Assembly: GCF_004135345.1 (NCBI RefSeq)
Contig: NZ_CP035495.1
Location: 3,348,001-3,412,000 of the forward strand
Reading direction: 5' to 3'
Origin: Xylanimonas allomyrinae
GTDB taxonomy: Bacteria > Actinomycetota > Actinomycetes > Actinomycetales > Cellulomonadaceae
DNA length: 64,000 bases
Numbering within the stretch: position 1 is the first letter of the stretch; each line of letters opens with the position of its first letter. Both the position numbers and the translations under genes were made by a program. Positions 50,233 to 61,220 of this stretch are shown piece by piece. A model generated the notes under the pieces. The model was not told where the DNA came from and ran no database searches. It saw nothing but the letters and a program-made list of their open reading frames with translations.

Positions 50233-51518
50233 AGCCGCTCGACGTGATCCGCCGCGCGTTCGCGAACGCGTTCCGCTCCCGTCTGCGCACCACGCTGACG
50301 GTCGTGGCCATCGTGATCGGCGCGTTCACCCTGACGCTCACCAACGCCATCGGGGCGGGCGTCAACAGCTTCGTGGACGACACGGTCGCGTCGCTGGGCG
50401 TCGACGACGTCATGACGGTCATGCGCGCCAACCCGCAGGCCGACGCCGGCTCAGGCCCCGCCCGCTACGACCCCGACCAGGTGCAGGCGGGCGGCGGCGG
50501 GTTCCTGGGCGCGACCGCCGCCCTCACGGACGCCGACCTCGACACGATCGCGGCGACCGAGGGCGTGCAGTCGGTGCGGCCCATGCTGAGCGCCTCGCTC
50601 GACTACGTCCAGCACGAGTCGTCCGACCGCTTCCAGCTCACGGTGCGCCAGATGATCCCCGGCATGCACGTCGAGCTCGCCGCGGGAGAGCAGCTCACGC
50701 TCGACGGGCAGGACGCGCAGCTCATCCTGCCGTCGTCGTACGTCGACCCCCTCGGGTTCGCCGACGACGACGCCGCGATCGGCGCGACCGTGACGCTCGC
50801 CCTGACCGACGCCACGGGCACTCAGGTCACGACGACGGCGACCGTCGTCGGCGTCGCCGAGCCCGGGCTCGTGGCCGGGACCGCGGCGGTGCCGAACGAG
50901 GCGCTGCTGCAGACGCTGAGCGATCTGCAGGCCGTCGGCCGCCCGGCCTCCGTGCCGGCCGCGCATGTCGCGGCGATGGCGTGGTTTGACGCCGGCGCGG
51001 GCACCGAGGCGACCCAGGCGTTGCAGGACTCGCTCGCCGGCGAGGGCTTCACGGCGACCACCCTGACCGACCAGCTCGGCGCCTTCACCTCGGTGATCGA
51101 CACCATCGTGCTGATCCTCAACGGGTTCGCGATCATCGCGCTCGTCGCCGCCTCGATCGGCATCGTCAACACGCTGTTCATGGCCGTGCAGGAACGCACG
51201 CGCGAGGTCGGGCTCATGAAGGCCATGGGCCTGTCGAGCGCGAAGGTCTTCTCGCTGTTCAGCGTCGAGGCCGTGGTGATCGGGCTGCTCGGCTCCGCGA
51301 TCGGCGTCGTGCTCGCCTTCGCGACCGGCGAGGTCGTCCAGGCGGCGCTCTCGGGGTCGATCCTCGCCGACCTGCCCGGCCTGCAGCTCGTGCTGCTCGA
51401 ACCGGGAACGGTCGCCCTCGTCGTCGTCGGCGTCATGGCGATCGCGTTCCTCGCCGGGACGCTGCCCGCGCTGCGGGCCGCGAAGCAGGACCCGATCTCG
51501 TCGCTGCGGTACGAGTGA
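50229..51518 (+). CDS. MacB/FtsX-family ABC transporter permease
   Basis: A 429-residue protein with the MacB plan: helix 1 (RLRTTLTVVAIVIGAFTLTL), a large external domain of about 260 residues, and three C-terminal helices (IALVAASIGIVNTLFMAV, VVIGLLGSAIGVVLAFATG, VALVVVGVMAIAFLAGTLPA). RTREVGLMKAMGLSS is the conserved FtsX cytoplasmic motif, and the end RAAKQDPISSLRYE is typical. Such systems respond to cell-envelope stress or export peptides. The neighbouring two-component system probably regulates it. A strong terminator follows. Confidence 0.93.
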   Translation: MKPLDVIRRAFANAFRSRLRTTLTVVAIVIGAFTLTLTNAIGAGVNSFVDDTVASLGVDDVMTVMRANPQADAGSGPARYDPDQVQAGGGGFLGATAALTDADLDTIAATEGVQSVRPMLSASLDYVQHESSDRFQLTVRQMIPGMHVELAAGEQLTLDGQDAQLILPSSYVDPLGFADDDAAIGATVTLALTDATGTQVTTTATVVGVAEPGLVAGTAAVPNEALLQTLSDLQAVGRPASVPAAHVAAMAWFDAGAGTEATQALQDSLAGEGFTATTLTDQLGAFTSVIDTIVLILNGFAIIALVAASIGIVNTLFMAVQERTREVGLMKAMGLSSAKVFSLFSVEAVVIGLLGSAIGVVLAFATGEVVQAALSGSILADLPGLQLVLLEPGTVALVVVGVMAIAFLAGTLPALRAAKQDPISSLRYE

Positions 51519-51529
51519 CGTGACGGCCC

Positions 51530-51565
51530 GGTGCCCTCCGCGCGCTGCGGCGCGCGGAGGGCACC
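51530..51565 (+). terminator. 15-bp perfect hairpin after the ABC permease gene
   Basis: GGTGCCCTCCGCGCG (51530-51544) pairs perfectly with CGCGCGGAGGGCACC (51551-51565) around a 6-base loop, 11 bases after the stop codon. Confidence 0.8.
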
Positions 51566-52046
51566 GTCATGCAGGCGTCCGTCACGGCCACCACCGTGCG
51601 CACCTTCGCCGCCTCGCCCGCGGACGGCGGCACGCACGGCTCGCCGATCGCCTCGCTCGGGCCCGCCGACTCGGCGAGCTGAGGCACGGGCGCCAGGCCC
51701 GCGACGGGCACGAGGTTCGCCTCATCATCCGAGGTCAGGCACTTCTGGCTGCCCTGGCCCGGTGCGCCACGCCACGAACGGCGGACCGGGGCTGAGCCCC
51801 GCGCGGCGCGGCAGGAGCGCCCGGAGGCCACGTACGTCGGCACCGCGCGGTACTGATCGGGACCTTCCGGACGGTGCGGACATCGTTCTCACGGCGACAC
51901 GTGGCGACGTTCGGTTCCAAAGTCGGTCCGGCTGCCGAAGTTCGCGCGTACGATCCACCCCTGCGGAGGGGCGTGGATTTTCCCAGGTCGCTCCGCTGCT
52001 CACCGGTGTCCGGCGGCATCCGCTACCCATGCGGGCGCCGAGTGGC
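51566..52046. other. Long intergenic region upstream of the reductase-nuo operon
   Basis: Part of a 627-bp gap (51519-52145). A 37-codon plus-strand ORF starting at 51569 (MQASVTATTVRTFAASPADG...) and a minus-strand frame over about 51570-51740 (DDEANLVPVAGLAPVPQLAE...) both have G/C-rich third positions, but neither is recognised, and the minus frame runs into the terminator and permease gene. I cannot support a gene here. Confidence 0.4.
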
Positions 52047-52052
52047 TATGGT
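52047..52052 (+). promoter_or_regulatory. -10 box TATGGT of the reductase-nuo operon
   Basis: TATGGT lies 10 bases upstream of the predicted Rex operator, which would therefore cover the transcription start. No clear -35 box is seen. Confidence 0.55.
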
Positions 52053-52062
52053 GACGTGGGGG

Positions 52063-52080
52063 TTGTGACTCGGTTCACAA
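52063..52080. promoter_or_regulatory. Predicted Rex operator at the reductase-nuo promoter
   Basis: TTGTGACTCGGTTCACAA matches the Rex consensus TTGTGAANNNNTTCACAA at 13 of 14 defined positions (C for A at position 7, the same deviation as at 28694). It sits just after a TATGGT box, about 65 bases before GTG 52146, a classical repressor position. Confidence 0.85.
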
Positions 52081-52145
52081 GGCTGGTGCCGTCGTGTCCG
52101 GGCAAGTCTACGGTGCGTGACGAAGACGCGACGAGGAGGTGGGCG

Positions 52146-53453
52146 GTGCGCGCGGGAGCGAACGACGACGCCGACGTCGTCGTCGTCGGCGCCGGTCCGG
52201 CCGGCTCCTCGACGGCGCACTGGTGCGCCGCCGCCGGCCTCGACGTCCTGCTCCTGGAGAAGGCCGCCTTTCCGCGCGACAAGGTTTGCGGGGACGGGCT
52301 GACGCCACGCGCGGTCGCCGAGCTGACGCGCATGGGCGTCGACCTCGACCCGGCGGACGGGTGGATCCGCAACGACGGCCTGCGCGTGCTCGCGGGCCGT
52401 CGCTCATGGGAGCTGCCCTGGCCCGAGGTCACCGCGTTCCCCAGCTACGGCTCGGCGATGGCCCGCGCCGTCCTCGACCACCGGCTCGCCCAGCATGCCC
52501 AGCGCAGCGGCGCCAAGCTGCTCGAACGCACCAAGGTCACCGGACCCGTGCAGGACGACCGCACGGGACGCGTCGTGGGCGTCCGAGCGCAGGCCGCGGA
52601 CGGACGCGAGGTCGTGTACCGCGCGCCCGTCGTCGTCGCCGCCGACGGCGTCAGCTCGCGGTTCGCGACGGCGCTGGGCATCGCCCGGCGCGACGACCGC
52701 CCGCTCGGCACGGCCTACCGCACCTACTTCCGCACCGACGGCGCGGGCACCCGCACCGCCCGGCACGCGGACACCTGGATGGAGTCGCACCTCGAGCTGT
52801 GGGCGGGCGAGCCGGGCCAGAGCGCCCTGCTGCCGGGCTACGGCTGGATCTTCGCCCTGGGCGACGGCACCGTGAACGTGGGCCTCGGCTCGGTGAGCTC
52901 GACGCCGCAGCGCCAGTCGGCCGTGGGGCACGACTACCGGGCGCTGCTGGCGCAGTGGATCGCGAGCACCCCCGAGGAGTGGGGGTTCACCCCCGAGAAC
53001 CAGATCGGGCCGATCCGGGGCGCCGCGCTTCCCATGGGGTTCAACCGCAGCCCGATGTACCGCGACGGCACGATCCTGGTCGGCGACGCCGCCGGCATGG
53101 TCAGCCCGTTCAACGGCGAGGGCATCGCGTACGCGCTCCAGGCGGGGCGGGTCGCCGCCGACGCGATCGCCCAGGCACGCACCCGTACGAGCGACGCGGC
53201 CCGCGAGGCCGTGCTCGGCGGCTACGCCGAGCGCATGCGCGCCGACCTCGGCGGCTACTACACGCTGGGCCGGGCCTTCGTCCGGCTCATCGAGCACCCG
53301 GCGATCATGCGGTTCGGGACGCGCTACGCGCTGCCCGTCCCGGCCGTCATGAGCCTCGTGCTGAAACTGCTGTCCGACTGCTACGAGCCGCGCGGCGGCG
53401 ACTGGGTCGACCGACTCATCTCCGCGCTGACGCGGGTCGTGCCGGCGGCCTGA
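52146..53453 (+). CDS. Geranylgeranyl reductase family flavoprotein (MenJ-like menaquinone reductase)
   Basis: A 435-residue FAD enzyme. The dinucleotide-binding motif is ADVVVVGAGPAGSSTAHW. The family motif KVCGDGLTPRAVAEL and the second FAD motif LVGDAAGMVSPFNGEGIAYA are intact. Mycobacterial MenJ (same family) saturates one isoprene unit of menaquinone; here too the context (upstream of nuo, Rex site) suggests a menaquinone side-chain reductase. Archaeal-type lipid reductases are the alternative. GAGGAGGT lies 6 bases before GTG 52146. Confidence 0.88.
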   Translation: MRAGANDDADVVVVGAGPAGSSTAHWCAAAGLDVLLLEKAAFPRDKVCGDGLTPRAVAELTRMGVDLDPADGWIRNDGLRVLAGRRSWELPWPEVTAFPSYGSAMARAVLDHRLAQHAQRSGAKLLERTKVTGPVQDDRTGRVVGVRAQAADGREVVYRAPVVVAADGVSSRFATALGIARRDDRPLGTAYRTYFRTDGAGTRTARHADTWMESHLELWAGEPGQSALLPGYGWIFALGDGTVNVGLGSVSSTPQRQSAVGHDYRALLAQWIASTPEEWGFTPENQIGPIRGAALPMGFNRSPMYRDGTILVGDAAGMVSPFNGEGIAYALQAGRVAADAIAQARTRTSDAAREAVLGGYAERMRADLGGYYTLGRAFVRLIEHPAIMRFGTRYALPVPAVMSLVLKLLSDCYEPRGGDWVDRLISALTRVVPAA

Positions 53454-53525
53454 CGGCCGGGCGCCACGCCCGGGTGACGAGCACGGTCTCGAAGGAGTGA
53501 TCGAAGCGATGGACGAGGAGGGTCG

Positions 53526-53888
53526 ATGAGCAACCCGTATGTGCCGGTGCTGGTCCTCATGGCCGTGGCCGCGGTGCTCGCGCTCGGCGGCGTGGGGGCC
53601 TCTGCGGTCATCGGCCCGAAGCGCTACAACCGCGCCAAGCTGGAGGCGTACGAGTGCGGCATCATGCCGACGCCGCACGCCGTGGGCGGCGGGCGACTGC
53701 CCGTCAAGTACTACCTGGTCGCGATGACGTTCATCGTGTTCGACATCGAGGTCGTCTTCCTCTACCCGTGGGCGGTGAGCTTCGCGTGGCTGGCCGGGTT
53801 CGGCCTGGTGGCGATGCTCGTATTCCTCGCTCTCATCACCGTGCCGTTCGTGTACGAATGGCGGCGCGGCGGGTTCGACTGGGTCTGA
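53526..53888 (+). CDS. nuoA: NADH-quinone oxidoreductase subunit A
   Basis: A 120-residue subunit with three helices. The conserved loop is [15 protein letters not shown], followed by [20 protein letters not shown] and FLYPWAVSF. It is part of the membrane arm near the quinone cavity. The start is in the run GAGGAGGGTCGATG. It is first of ten nuo genes in the standard order. Confidence 0.97.
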   Translation: MSNPYVPVLVLMAVAAVLALGGVGASAVIGPKRYNRAKLEAYECGIMPTPHAVGGGRLPVKYYLVAMTFIVFDIEVVFLYPWAVSFAWLAGFGLVAMLVFLALITVPFVYEWRRGGFDWV

Positions 53889-53912
53889 CGGGCGCGACGG
53901 AAGGGACGGGCA

Positions 53913-54464
53913 ATGGGGCTGGAAGAGGCGCCGTCGGGCTTTCTGCTGACGACGATCGAGGATCTCGCGGGCTATCTGCGCAAGGCGTCGGTGTGGCCGG
54001 TGACGTTCGGCCTGGCGTGCTGCGCCATCGAGATGATGGCGGCGGGCGCATCGCGGTTCGACCTGTCGCGGTTCGGCATGGAGGTGTTCCGCGCCTCGCC
54101 CCGGCAGGCCGACCTCATGATCGTGGCGGGCCGCGTGAGCCAGAAGATGGCACCCGTCGTGCGGCAGGTCTACGACCAGATGAGCGAGCCCAAGTGGGTG
54201 CTGTCGATGGGCGTGTGCGCGTCGAGCGGCGGCATGTTCAACAACTACGCGATCGTGCAGGGCGTCGACCACGTCGTCCCTGTCGACATCTACCTGCCTG
54301 GGTGCCCGCCCCGGCCCGAGATGCTCATCAACGCCATCCTGGCGCTGCACCAGCAGATCCAGGACATGCCGCTGGGCGTCAACCGGCGCGAGGCCGCACG
54401 GGCCGCCGAGTCGGCGGCGCTGGAGGCCACGCCCACGTTCCAGCAGAAGGGACTGCTGCGGTGA
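53913..54464 (+). CDS. nuoB: NADH-quinone oxidoreductase subunit B
   Basis: A 183-residue peripheral subunit that carries the N2 [4Fe-4S] cluster. The cysteines are in [11 protein letters not shown] (36 and 37), [12 protein letters not shown] and [10 protein letters not shown]. It hands electrons to quinone. The stop overlaps the nuoC GTG (GTGA). Confidence 0.97.
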   Translation: MGLEEAPSGFLLTTIEDLAGYLRKASVWPVTFGLACCAIEMMAAGASRFDLSRFGMEVFRASPRQADLMIVAGRVSQKMAPVVRQVYDQMSEPKWVLSMGVCASSGGMFNNYAIVQGVDHVVPVDIYLPGCPPRPEMLINAILALHQQIQDMPLGVNRREAARAAESAALEATPTFQQKGLLR

Positions 54465-55195
54465 GCGACGACGAGAAGGCACTGACCTCCACCACCGGCA
54501 GCCGCCCGCAGGGCGAGGTCGTCGGCGCACGGCACGGTCTGTTCGGCAACGGCGGCTCGGGCGACACGTCGGGCTTCGGCGGCACGGTCACCCCGATCCG
54601 GTTCCCCGGCGCGGCCGAGCGTCCCTACGGCGGCTGGTTCGACGACGCCGTCGACGTGCTCGCCGAGGTGCTCGCCGCCCAGGGCATCGGGTTCGGGCAG
54701 GCGATCGAGCGCGTCGTCGTCGAGCGGCAGCACGGGGCGCCCGGACCGCACGACGAGCTGACGCTGTGGGTCGCGCGCGAGCACCTGCTGCCCGTGGTCC
54801 GCGCGCTGCGCGACGACCAGGACCTGCGCTTCGAGCTGAGCCTCGGCGTCAGCGGCGTGCACTACCCGCACGACGCCGGCCGCGAGCTGCACGCCGTCTA
54901 CCACCTGACCTCGGTGACGCACGGGCGCCGGCTGCGCCTGGAGGTCGCGTGCCCCGAGGCCGACCCGCACATCCCGTCGACGACGGCGGTGTACCCGGCG
55001 AACGACTGGCACGAGCGCGAGACGTTCGACTTCTTCGGCATCGTGTTCGACGGCCACCCGGGCCTCGCGCGCATCGAGATGCCGGACGACTGGCCGGGGC
55101 ACCCGCAGCGCAAGGACTACCCGCTCGGCGGCATCCCGGTGGAGTACAAGGGCGCCACGGTGCCGCCGCCTGACACGCGCAGGAGCTACTCGTGA
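54461..55195 (+). CDS. nuoC: NADH-quinone oxidoreductase subunit C
   Basis: A 244-residue hydrophilic subunit. The family core includes [16 protein letters not shown], then [19 protein letters not shown] and [16 protein letters not shown]. It has a longer Gly-rich N-terminal lead (about 50 residues) than most NuoC proteins. GTG 54461 overlaps the nuoB stop, and nuoD starts inside its last codon. Confidence 0.96.
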   Translation: MSDDEKALTSTTGSRPQGEVVGARHGLFGNGGSGDTSGFGGTVTPIRFPGAAERPYGGWFDDAVDVLAEVLAAQGIGFGQAIERVVVERQHGAPGPHDELTLWVAREHLLPVVRALRDDQDLRFELSLGVSGVHYPHDAGRELHAVYHLTSVTHGRRLRLEVACPEADPHIPSTTAVYPANDWHERETFDFFGIVFDGHPGLARIEMPDDWPGHPQRKDYPLGGIPVEYKGATVPPPDTRRSYS

Positions 55196-56535
55196 CCAGT
55201 TCGACCTTCCATGCCACACGGGCCGCGGACGAGTCGCTGCCCGAGGGCGCGACGTTCTACGAGGCATCCGGCGGCGACTGGGACGAGATCGCCCGCGAGG
55301 TCGTGGGCGAGGAGCGCATCGTCGTCAACATGGGCCCGCAGCACCCGTCCACGCACGGCGTGCTGCGCCTGATGCTGGAGATCGACGGCGAGACCGTCAC
55401 CGAGGCCCGCGCCGGCATCGGCTACCTGCACACCGGCATCGAGAAGAACATGGAGTTCCGCACCTGGACGCAGGGCACCACGTTCTGCACCCGGATGGAC
55501 TACCTGGCCCCGCTGTTCCAGGAGGCCGCGTTCTGCCTCGGCACCGAGAAGCTCCTCGGCATCACCGACGACGTGCCCGAACGGGCGAGCGACATCCGCG
55601 TGCTCATGATGGAGCTCAACCGCATCGGCTCGCACCTGGTGTGCTTGGGCACCGCAGGCAACGAGATGGGCGCCACGACGGTCATGACCATCGCCTTCAC
55701 CGCGCGCGAGGAGATCCTGCGGATCTTCGAGGCCGTGACGGGCCTGCGCATGAACCACGCCTACATCCGCCCCGGCGGAGTCGCCCAGGACGTGCCGGAC
55801 GACATCGGCGACCTGGTGCGCAAGGCGCTGCCCGAGGTGCGCAAGTACCTCGGCCAGCTCGGCGACCTCATGCTCGCCAACCCCATCTTCAAGGCACGCC
55901 TCGTCGGCACCGGCACGCTCGACCTGGCCGGGTGCATGGCCCTGGGGATCACCGGGCCCGTGCTGCGCTCGGCCGGCCTGCCGTACGACGTCCGCAAGGC
56001 GTTCCCCTACAGCGGCTACGAGACGTACGACTTCGACGTCCCCGTCGCGAGCAACGCCGACTGCTACGACCGGGTCGTGCTGCGCATCGAGGAGTGCTAC
56101 CAGTCGCTCAAGATCGTCGAGCAGGCGACGGCACGCCTCGAGAAGTCCATGGGCGCGCCCACGATGGTGGCCGACAAGAAGATCGCCTGGCCCGCGATGC
56201 TCGCCGTCGGCGGCGACGGCCAGGGCAACTCGCTCGAGCACATCAAGAAGATCATGGGCACCTCGATGGAGGCCCTGATCCACCACTTCAAGATCGTGAC
56301 CGAGGGCTTCCGCGTCCCCGCCGGCCAGGCCTGGCAGACCGTCGAGCACCCCCGCGGCGAGCTCGGCGTGCACGTGGTGTCCGACGGCGGGACGCGCCCC
56401 TACCGCGCGCACTTCCGCGACCCGTCCTTCAACAACCTCCAGGCCGTGTCGGTCATGTGCGAGGGCGGCCAGGTGGCCGACGTCGTCGTGGCCGTCGCGT
56501 CACTGGACCCCGTCCTGGGAGGTGTCGACCGATGA
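55192..56535 (+). CDS. nuoD: NADH-quinone oxidoreductase subunit D
   Basis: A 447-residue subunit homologous to the hydrogenase large subunit. Landmarks are [33 protein letters not shown] and SYLAP-type [13 protein letters not shown], ending [13 protein letters not shown]. With NuoB it builds the quinone-binding pocket. GTG 55192 overlaps the nuoC stop; the stop overlaps nuoE ATG. Confidence 0.97.
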   Translation: MTSSTFHATRAADESLPEGATFYEASGGDWDEIAREVVGEERIVVNMGPQHPSTHGVLRLMLEIDGETVTEARAGIGYLHTGIEKNMEFRTWTQGTTFCTRMDYLAPLFQEAAFCLGTEKLLGITDDVPERASDIRVLMMELNRIGSHLVCLGTAGNEMGATTVMTIAFTAREEILRIFEAVTGLRMNHAYIRPGGVAQDVPDDIGDLVRKALPEVRKYLGQLGDLMLANPIFKARLVGTGTLDLAGCMALGITGPVLRSAGLPYDVRKAFPYSGYETYDFDVPVASNADCYDRVVLRIEECYQSLKIVEQATARLEKSMGAPTMVADKKIAWPAMLAVGGDGQGNSLEHIKKIMGTSMEALIHHFKIVTEGFRVPAGQAWQTVEHPRGELGVHVVSDGGTRPYRAHFRDPSFNNLQAVSVMCEGGQVADVVVAVASLDPVLGGVDR

Positions 56536-57251
56536 CCTACGACGCGCAGACCCTGACGTCGCTCAAGTCCGACGCCGAGGCCATCGTCGCCCGCTACCCG
56601 GACCCCCGCTCGGGGCTGCTGCCGCTGCTGCACCTGGTGCAGTCGGTCGACGGGTACGTCAGCCGCGACGGCATCCTGTTCTGCGCCGAGCACCTGGGCC
56701 TCACCCCGGCCGAGGTCAGCGCGGTCGCGACCTTCTACACCCAGTACAAGAGGCACCCCAACGGCACCTACACCGTGGGCGTGTGCACCAACACGCTGTG
56801 CGCCGTGATGGGTGGCGACGCCATCTTCGACGAGCTCAGCGAGCACCTCGGCGTCGGGCACGACGAGACGACCGACGACGGCGCCATCACGCTCGAACGC
56901 GTCGAGTGCAACGCGGCCTGCGACTACGCGCCCGTCGTGATGGTCAACTGGGAGTTCTTCGACAACCAGACGCCGCAGACGGCCACGGCGCTCGCGGACG
57001 ACCTGCGGGCCGGAAAGCCCGTCGCGCCGACGCGGGGCGCGTCGAGCGTGTGCACGTTCAAGCAGATGAGCCGCGTGCTCGCCGGGTTCCCGGACGGGCG
57101 CGCCGACGAGGGCGGCGCCGCGGGCGAGCCGACCCTGGCGGGGCTGCGGCTGGCGCGCGAGCACGGGTGGACGGCTCCCGCCGGCGAGCCGGAGCAGAGC
57201 GCGGAGCAGACGCCGGGCGCGGCGCCTGCGGGCGAGGAGGGCTCGAAGTGA
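56532..57251 (+). CDS. nuoE: NADH-quinone oxidoreductase subunit E
   Basis: A 239-residue [2Fe-2S] subunit. Cluster cysteines are in [13 protein letters not shown] and [13 protein letters not shown]. The C-terminal extension beyond about residue 185 is Gly/Ala/Glu-rich ([19 protein letters not shown]) and is not part of the fold. It overlaps nuoD and nuoF by 4 bp each. Confidence 0.96.
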   Translation: MTYDAQTLTSLKSDAEAIVARYPDPRSGLLPLLHLVQSVDGYVSRDGILFCAEHLGLTPAEVSAVATFYTQYKRHPNGTYTVGVCTNTLCAVMGGDAIFDELSEHLGVGHDETTDDGAITLERVECNAACDYAPVVMVNWEFFDNQTPQTATALADDLRAGKPVAPTRGASSVCTFKQMSRVLAGFPDGRADEGGAAGEPTLAGLRLAREHGWTAPAGEPEQSAEQTPGAAPAGEEGSK

Positions 57252-58587
57252 CGACGCTGACGCCGGTCCTCACGGACACCTGGGACAAGGAACGATCCTG
57301 GTCCCTGCAGACCTACCTGGACGCGGGCCACGGGTACGAGGGCCTGCGCAAGGCCCTGACCATGGCCCCGCCGACATCGTGCAGACCGTCAAGGACTCGG
57401 GCCTGCGCGGCCGCGGCGGCGCGGGCTTCCCCACGGGGATGAAGTGGGGCTTCCTGCCGCCCGACGACGGCAAGCCGCGCTACCTGGTGGTCAACGCCGA
57501 CGAGTCCGAGCCGGGCACCTGCAAGGACATCCCGCTCATGATGGCCAGCCCGCAGCACCTGGTCGAAGGCGTGGCGATCACGAGCGTCGCCATCAACTGT
57601 CACCACGCGTTCATCTACGTGCGCGGCGAGGTGCTGCACGTGTACCGCCGCCTGCTCGCGGCGGTGCAGGAGGCGTACGACGCCGGCTACCTGGGCAAGG
57701 ACATCCTGGGCAGCGGCTACGACCTCGACGTGACGGTGCACGCGGGGGCGGGCGCGTACATCTGCGGCGAGGAGACGGCCCTGCTCGACTCGCTCGAGGG
57801 CCGCCGCGGCCAGCCGCGGCTCAAACCGCCGTTCCCCGCGGTCGCGGGCCTGTACGCCCGGCCGACCGTGGTCAACAACGTCGAGTCGATCGCGTCGGTC
57901 CCGGCGATCGTGCGCCAGGGCGCGGCATGGTTCGCGAGCATGGGCACCGAGCGCTCGCAGGGGCACGGCCTGTTCTCGCTGAGCGGTCACGTGACGCGGC
58001 CGGGCCAGTACGAGGCGCCGCTCGGCATCACGCTGCGCGAGCTGCTCGACCTGGCGGGCGGCATCCGGGCCGGCCACGAGCTGAAGTTCTGGACGCCCGG
58101 CGGGTCCTCGACGCCGATGTTCACCCACGAGCACCTCGACGTGCCGCTCGACTACGAGTCGGTGGGCGCGGCCAAGTCGATGCTGGGCACGCGCGCCCTG
58201 CAGATCTTCGACGAGACGACGTGCGTGGTGCGCGCCGTCAGCCGGTGGATGGACTTCTACGCGCACGAGTCGTGCGGCAAGTGCACGCCGTGCCGCGAGG
58301 GCACCTACTGGATGAAGCAGGTGCTGCGGCGCATCGAGGCCGGCCAGGGGCAGGAAGCCGACGTCGACCTGCTGCTCGACCTGTGCGACACCGTGCTCGG
58401 CCGCGCGTTCTGCGCCCTGGGCGACGGCGCGACCTCGCCCGTGACCAGCTCCATCGAGCTGTTCCGGGACGAGTACCAGGCACACATCGACGGGCACGGG
58501 TGCCCGTTCGACCCGGTCGCGTCGGCCCTGTTCGACTACACCCCGAAGACCAAGCCCGGCGTGCTCGCCGGCGCGGGAGGCCACTGA
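57248..58587 (+). CDS. nuoF: NADH-quinone oxidoreductase subunit F, frame broken near 57366
   Basis: After correction, 446 residues. The start (GTG 57248) reads [20 protein letters not shown] to [10 protein letters not shown]; the rest continues in another frame as [20 protein letters not shown]. One more C in GGCCCCGC at 57366-57369 gives [10 protein letters not shown] and 447 codons. FMN/NADH-binding motifs are [15 protein letters not shown] and [15 protein letters not shown], and the N3 cluster motif is [11 protein letters not shown]. This is the NADH-oxidising subunit, so a real break would disable complex I; an error in the sequence is more likely. Confidence 0.93.
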
Positions 58588-61220
58588 TGACCGCGACCGC
58601 GGACAAGACGGCGGGCGGCGGCCCGGTCGAACCCGCCGAGCCCCGCAAGGACGGCGTGACCCTCACGATCGACGACGTCCAGGTCACCGTGCCCAAGGGC
58701 ACCCTGGTGATCCGCGCCGCCGAGCAGCTCGGCATCCAGATCCCGCGCTTCTGCGACCACCCGCTGCTCGAGCCCGCGGGTGCGTGCCGTCAGTGCCTGG
58801 TCGAGGTGGCGATGCCCGACCGCGAGGGCAACGTGCGGCCCATGCCCAAGCCGCAGGCGTCGTGCACGCTCGAGGCCGCGCCCGGCATGGTGGTGCGCAC
58901 GGCGCACTCCTCGCCCGTGGCCGACAAGGCGCAGTCGGGTGTCATGGAGCTGCTGCTCATGAACCACCCGCTCGACTGCCCGGTGTGCGACAAGGGCGGC
59001 GAGTGCCCGCTGCAGAACCAGGCCATGACCAACGGCCGCGCCGACTCGCGGTTCGTCGACGTCAAGCGCGTCTACCCCAAGCCGATCTCCGTCTCGACGC
59101 AGATCCTGCTGGACCGCGAGCGATGCGTGCTGTGCCAGCGGTGCACGCGGTTCAGCGACGAGATCGCGGGCGACGCGTTCATCGCGCTCCAGGAGCGCGG
59201 TGCCCGCCAGCAGATCGGCGCCTTCGACGTCGACGTCCTCGGATACCTCGAGTCCGCGGCGTCCGACGGCGCCGCGACCGCCGAGGACGTCGAGGGCCTG
59301 GCCGCGACCAGCGCCGACGGCACGCCGTTCGCCTCGTACTTCTCGGGCAACACCGTGCAGATCTGCCCGGTGGGCGCGCTGACCAGCGCCGCCTACCGGT
59401 TCCGTGCCCGCCCGTTCGACCTGGTGTCGACGCCGAGCATCGCCGAGCACGACTCGAGCGGTGCGGCGATCCGTGTCGACCACCGCCGCGGCGTCGTCGT
59501 GCGTCGCCTGGCGGGCGACGACCCGGCGGTCAACGAGGAGTGGATCACCGACAAGGACCGGTTCGCGTTCCGGTGGCAGTCGGCGAACGACCGCATCACG
59601 ACGCCGCTCGTGCGTGAGGACGGCGAGCTGCGCCCGGCGAGCTGGGTCGAGGCGCTCGAGCTGGCCGCCGAGGGGCTGGCGAACGCGCAGGCGGCGGGCG
59701 GCGTGGGCGTGCTGCCCGGCGGCCGCCTGACGTACGAGGACGCGCTGGCGTGGTCGCGCTACGCGCGCACCGTGCTCGGTACCGACGACGTCGACCAGCG
59801 GGCGCGGGTGCACTCGGCCGAGGAGGTCGCGTTCCTGGGCCACGCCGTGGCGGGCACGGGCGTCGGCGTGACGTTCGGTGACCTGGAGAAGGCGCCCGTC
59901 GTGCTGCTCGCCGGCCTGGAGGCCGAGGAGGAGGGCGGGTACCTCTTCCTGCGGCTGCGCAAGGCGGTGCGCAAGCACGGGCAGCGTGTGCTGGGCCTGG
60001 CGCCCTTCGCGTCGCGCGGGCTGCAGCGCCTGGGCGGCGCCCTGCTGCCGGCCGCGCCGGGCATGGAGGGCGAGTGGCTGGGTGCGGTCGCGACGCAGGC
60101 GGGCGGTGGGCGGCTGCCCGCGGACCTGGCCGAGGCGGAGCGGGCCGCCATCACGGAGGCCGCCGAGGCGCTCGCGCAACCGGGTGCCGTGGTGCTCGTG
60201 GGCGAGCGGCTCGCCGGTGCGCCCGGCGCGCTGGGCGCCGCGGTGCGCGTGGCCGAGGCGACGGGCGCGCGGCTGGCATGGGTGCCGCGGCGTGCGGGGG
60301 AGCGCGGCGGCCTGGACGCGGGCCTGCTGCCGGGCCTGCTGCCCGGTGGCCGCCCGATCACGGACGCCGACGCGCGTGCGCAGGTCGCGCGCGCGTGGGG
60401 TGTCGAGGAGTCGGCGCTCCCGGCGTGGCCGGGCCGCGACCTGACGGGCATCGTGCGGGCGCTCGGCACGGGGGCGCTGGGCGGCGCCCTGGTCGGTGGT
60501 GTCGAGCTGGCCGACCTGCCGGACCCGCAGGCGGCGCGCAGCGCGCTGGCCGCGGCGGGCTTCGTCGTCAGCCTCGAGGTTCGCGCCTCGGAGGTGACGG
60601 CGCTGGCCGACGTCGTGCTCCCGGTCGCGCCGCCTGCCGAGCGCGCCGGCTCCTATGTGAGCTGGGAGGGACGCGTGCGCGCGTTCGGGCAGGCGCTGGA
60701 GTCCTCCGCGCTGCCCGACCACCGCGTGCTGCACGCGCTGGCCGCGCAGGCCGGCGTCGACCTCGGCGCGGACGACCCGGTCGCGGCGCATCACGCCGCC
60801 GCCGCGCTGCCGGCCTGGCGGGGCGAGCGGCTGGCCGCCCCCGGGACCACCACGGTCACGCCACCCGAGGTCGAGCGCGGCACGGCGGTGCTCGCCTCGT
60901 GGCACCTGCTCCTCGACGACGGCGCGCTGCAGGACGACGAGCCGCACCTGGCCGGCACGGCGAAGTCGCCGGTGGCCCGGCTGAGCGCGGCCACCGCGGC
61001 GGAGGCCGCCGTGTCCGACGGTGACGCCGTCACGGTGTCGACCGACCGTGGGTCGATCACGCTGCCCGTCCGGGTCACGCCCATGGTCGACCACGTCGTC
61101 TGGCTACCGCTGGCCAGCAAGGGGTCACGCGTCCACGACCAGCTCGGCGCCGCACCGGGCGACGTCGTGCGGGTCGCGGCCGCCGGCGCCCCGGCCACCG
61201 CACAGGGAGGTGCCGCATGA
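58587..61220 (+). CDS. nuoG: NADH-quinone oxidoreductase subunit G
   Basis: An 877-residue iron-sulfur subunit. The N-terminal [2Fe-2S] ligands are in [17 protein letters not shown]. Further clusters are bound by [17 protein letters not shown] and [12 protein letters not shown]. The molybdopterin-oxidoreductase-like body follows ([18 protein letters not shown]), here with no sign of a cofactor role. ATG 58587 shares a base with the nuoF stop (TGATG). Confidence 0.96.
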   Translation: MTATADKTAGGGPVEPAEPRKDGVTLTIDDVQVTVPKGTLVIRAAEQLGIQIPRFCDHPLLEPAGACRQCLVEVAMPDREGNVRPMPKPQASCTLEAAPGMVVRTAHSSPVADKAQSGVMELLLMNHPLDCPVCDKGGECPLQNQAMTNGRADSRFVDVKRVYPKPISVSTQILLDRERCVLCQRCTRFSDEIAGDAFIALQERGARQQIGAFDVDVLGYLESAASDGAATAEDVEGLAATSADGTPFASYFSGNTVQICPVGALTSAAYRFRARPFDLVSTPSIAEHDSSGAAIRVDHRRGVVVRRLAGDDPAVNEEWITDKDRFAFRWQSANDRITTPLVREDGELRPASWVEALELAAEGLANAQAAGGVGVLPGGRLTYEDALAWSRYARTVLGTDDVDQRARVHSAEEVAFLGHAVAGTGVGVTFGDLEKAPVVLLAGLEAEEEGGYLFLRLRKAVRKHGQRVLGLAPFASRGLQRLGGALLPAAPGMEGEWLGAVATQAGGGRLPADLAEAERAAITEAAEALAQPGAVVLVGERLAGAPGALGAAVRVAEATGARLAWVPRRAGERGGLDAGLLPGLLPGGRPITDADARAQVARAWGVEESALPAWPGRDLTGIVRALGTGALGGALVGGVELADLPDPQAARSALAAAGFVVSLEVRASEVTALADVVLPVAPPAERAGSYVSWEGRVRAFGQALESSALPDHRVLHALAAQAGVDLGADDPVAAHHAAAALPAWRGERLAAPGTTTVTPPEVERGTAVLASWHLLLDDGALQDDEPHLAGTAKSPVARLSAATAAEAAVSDGDAVTVSTDRGSITLPVRVTPMVDHVVWLPLASKGSRVHDQLGAAPGDVVRVAAAGAPATAQGGAA

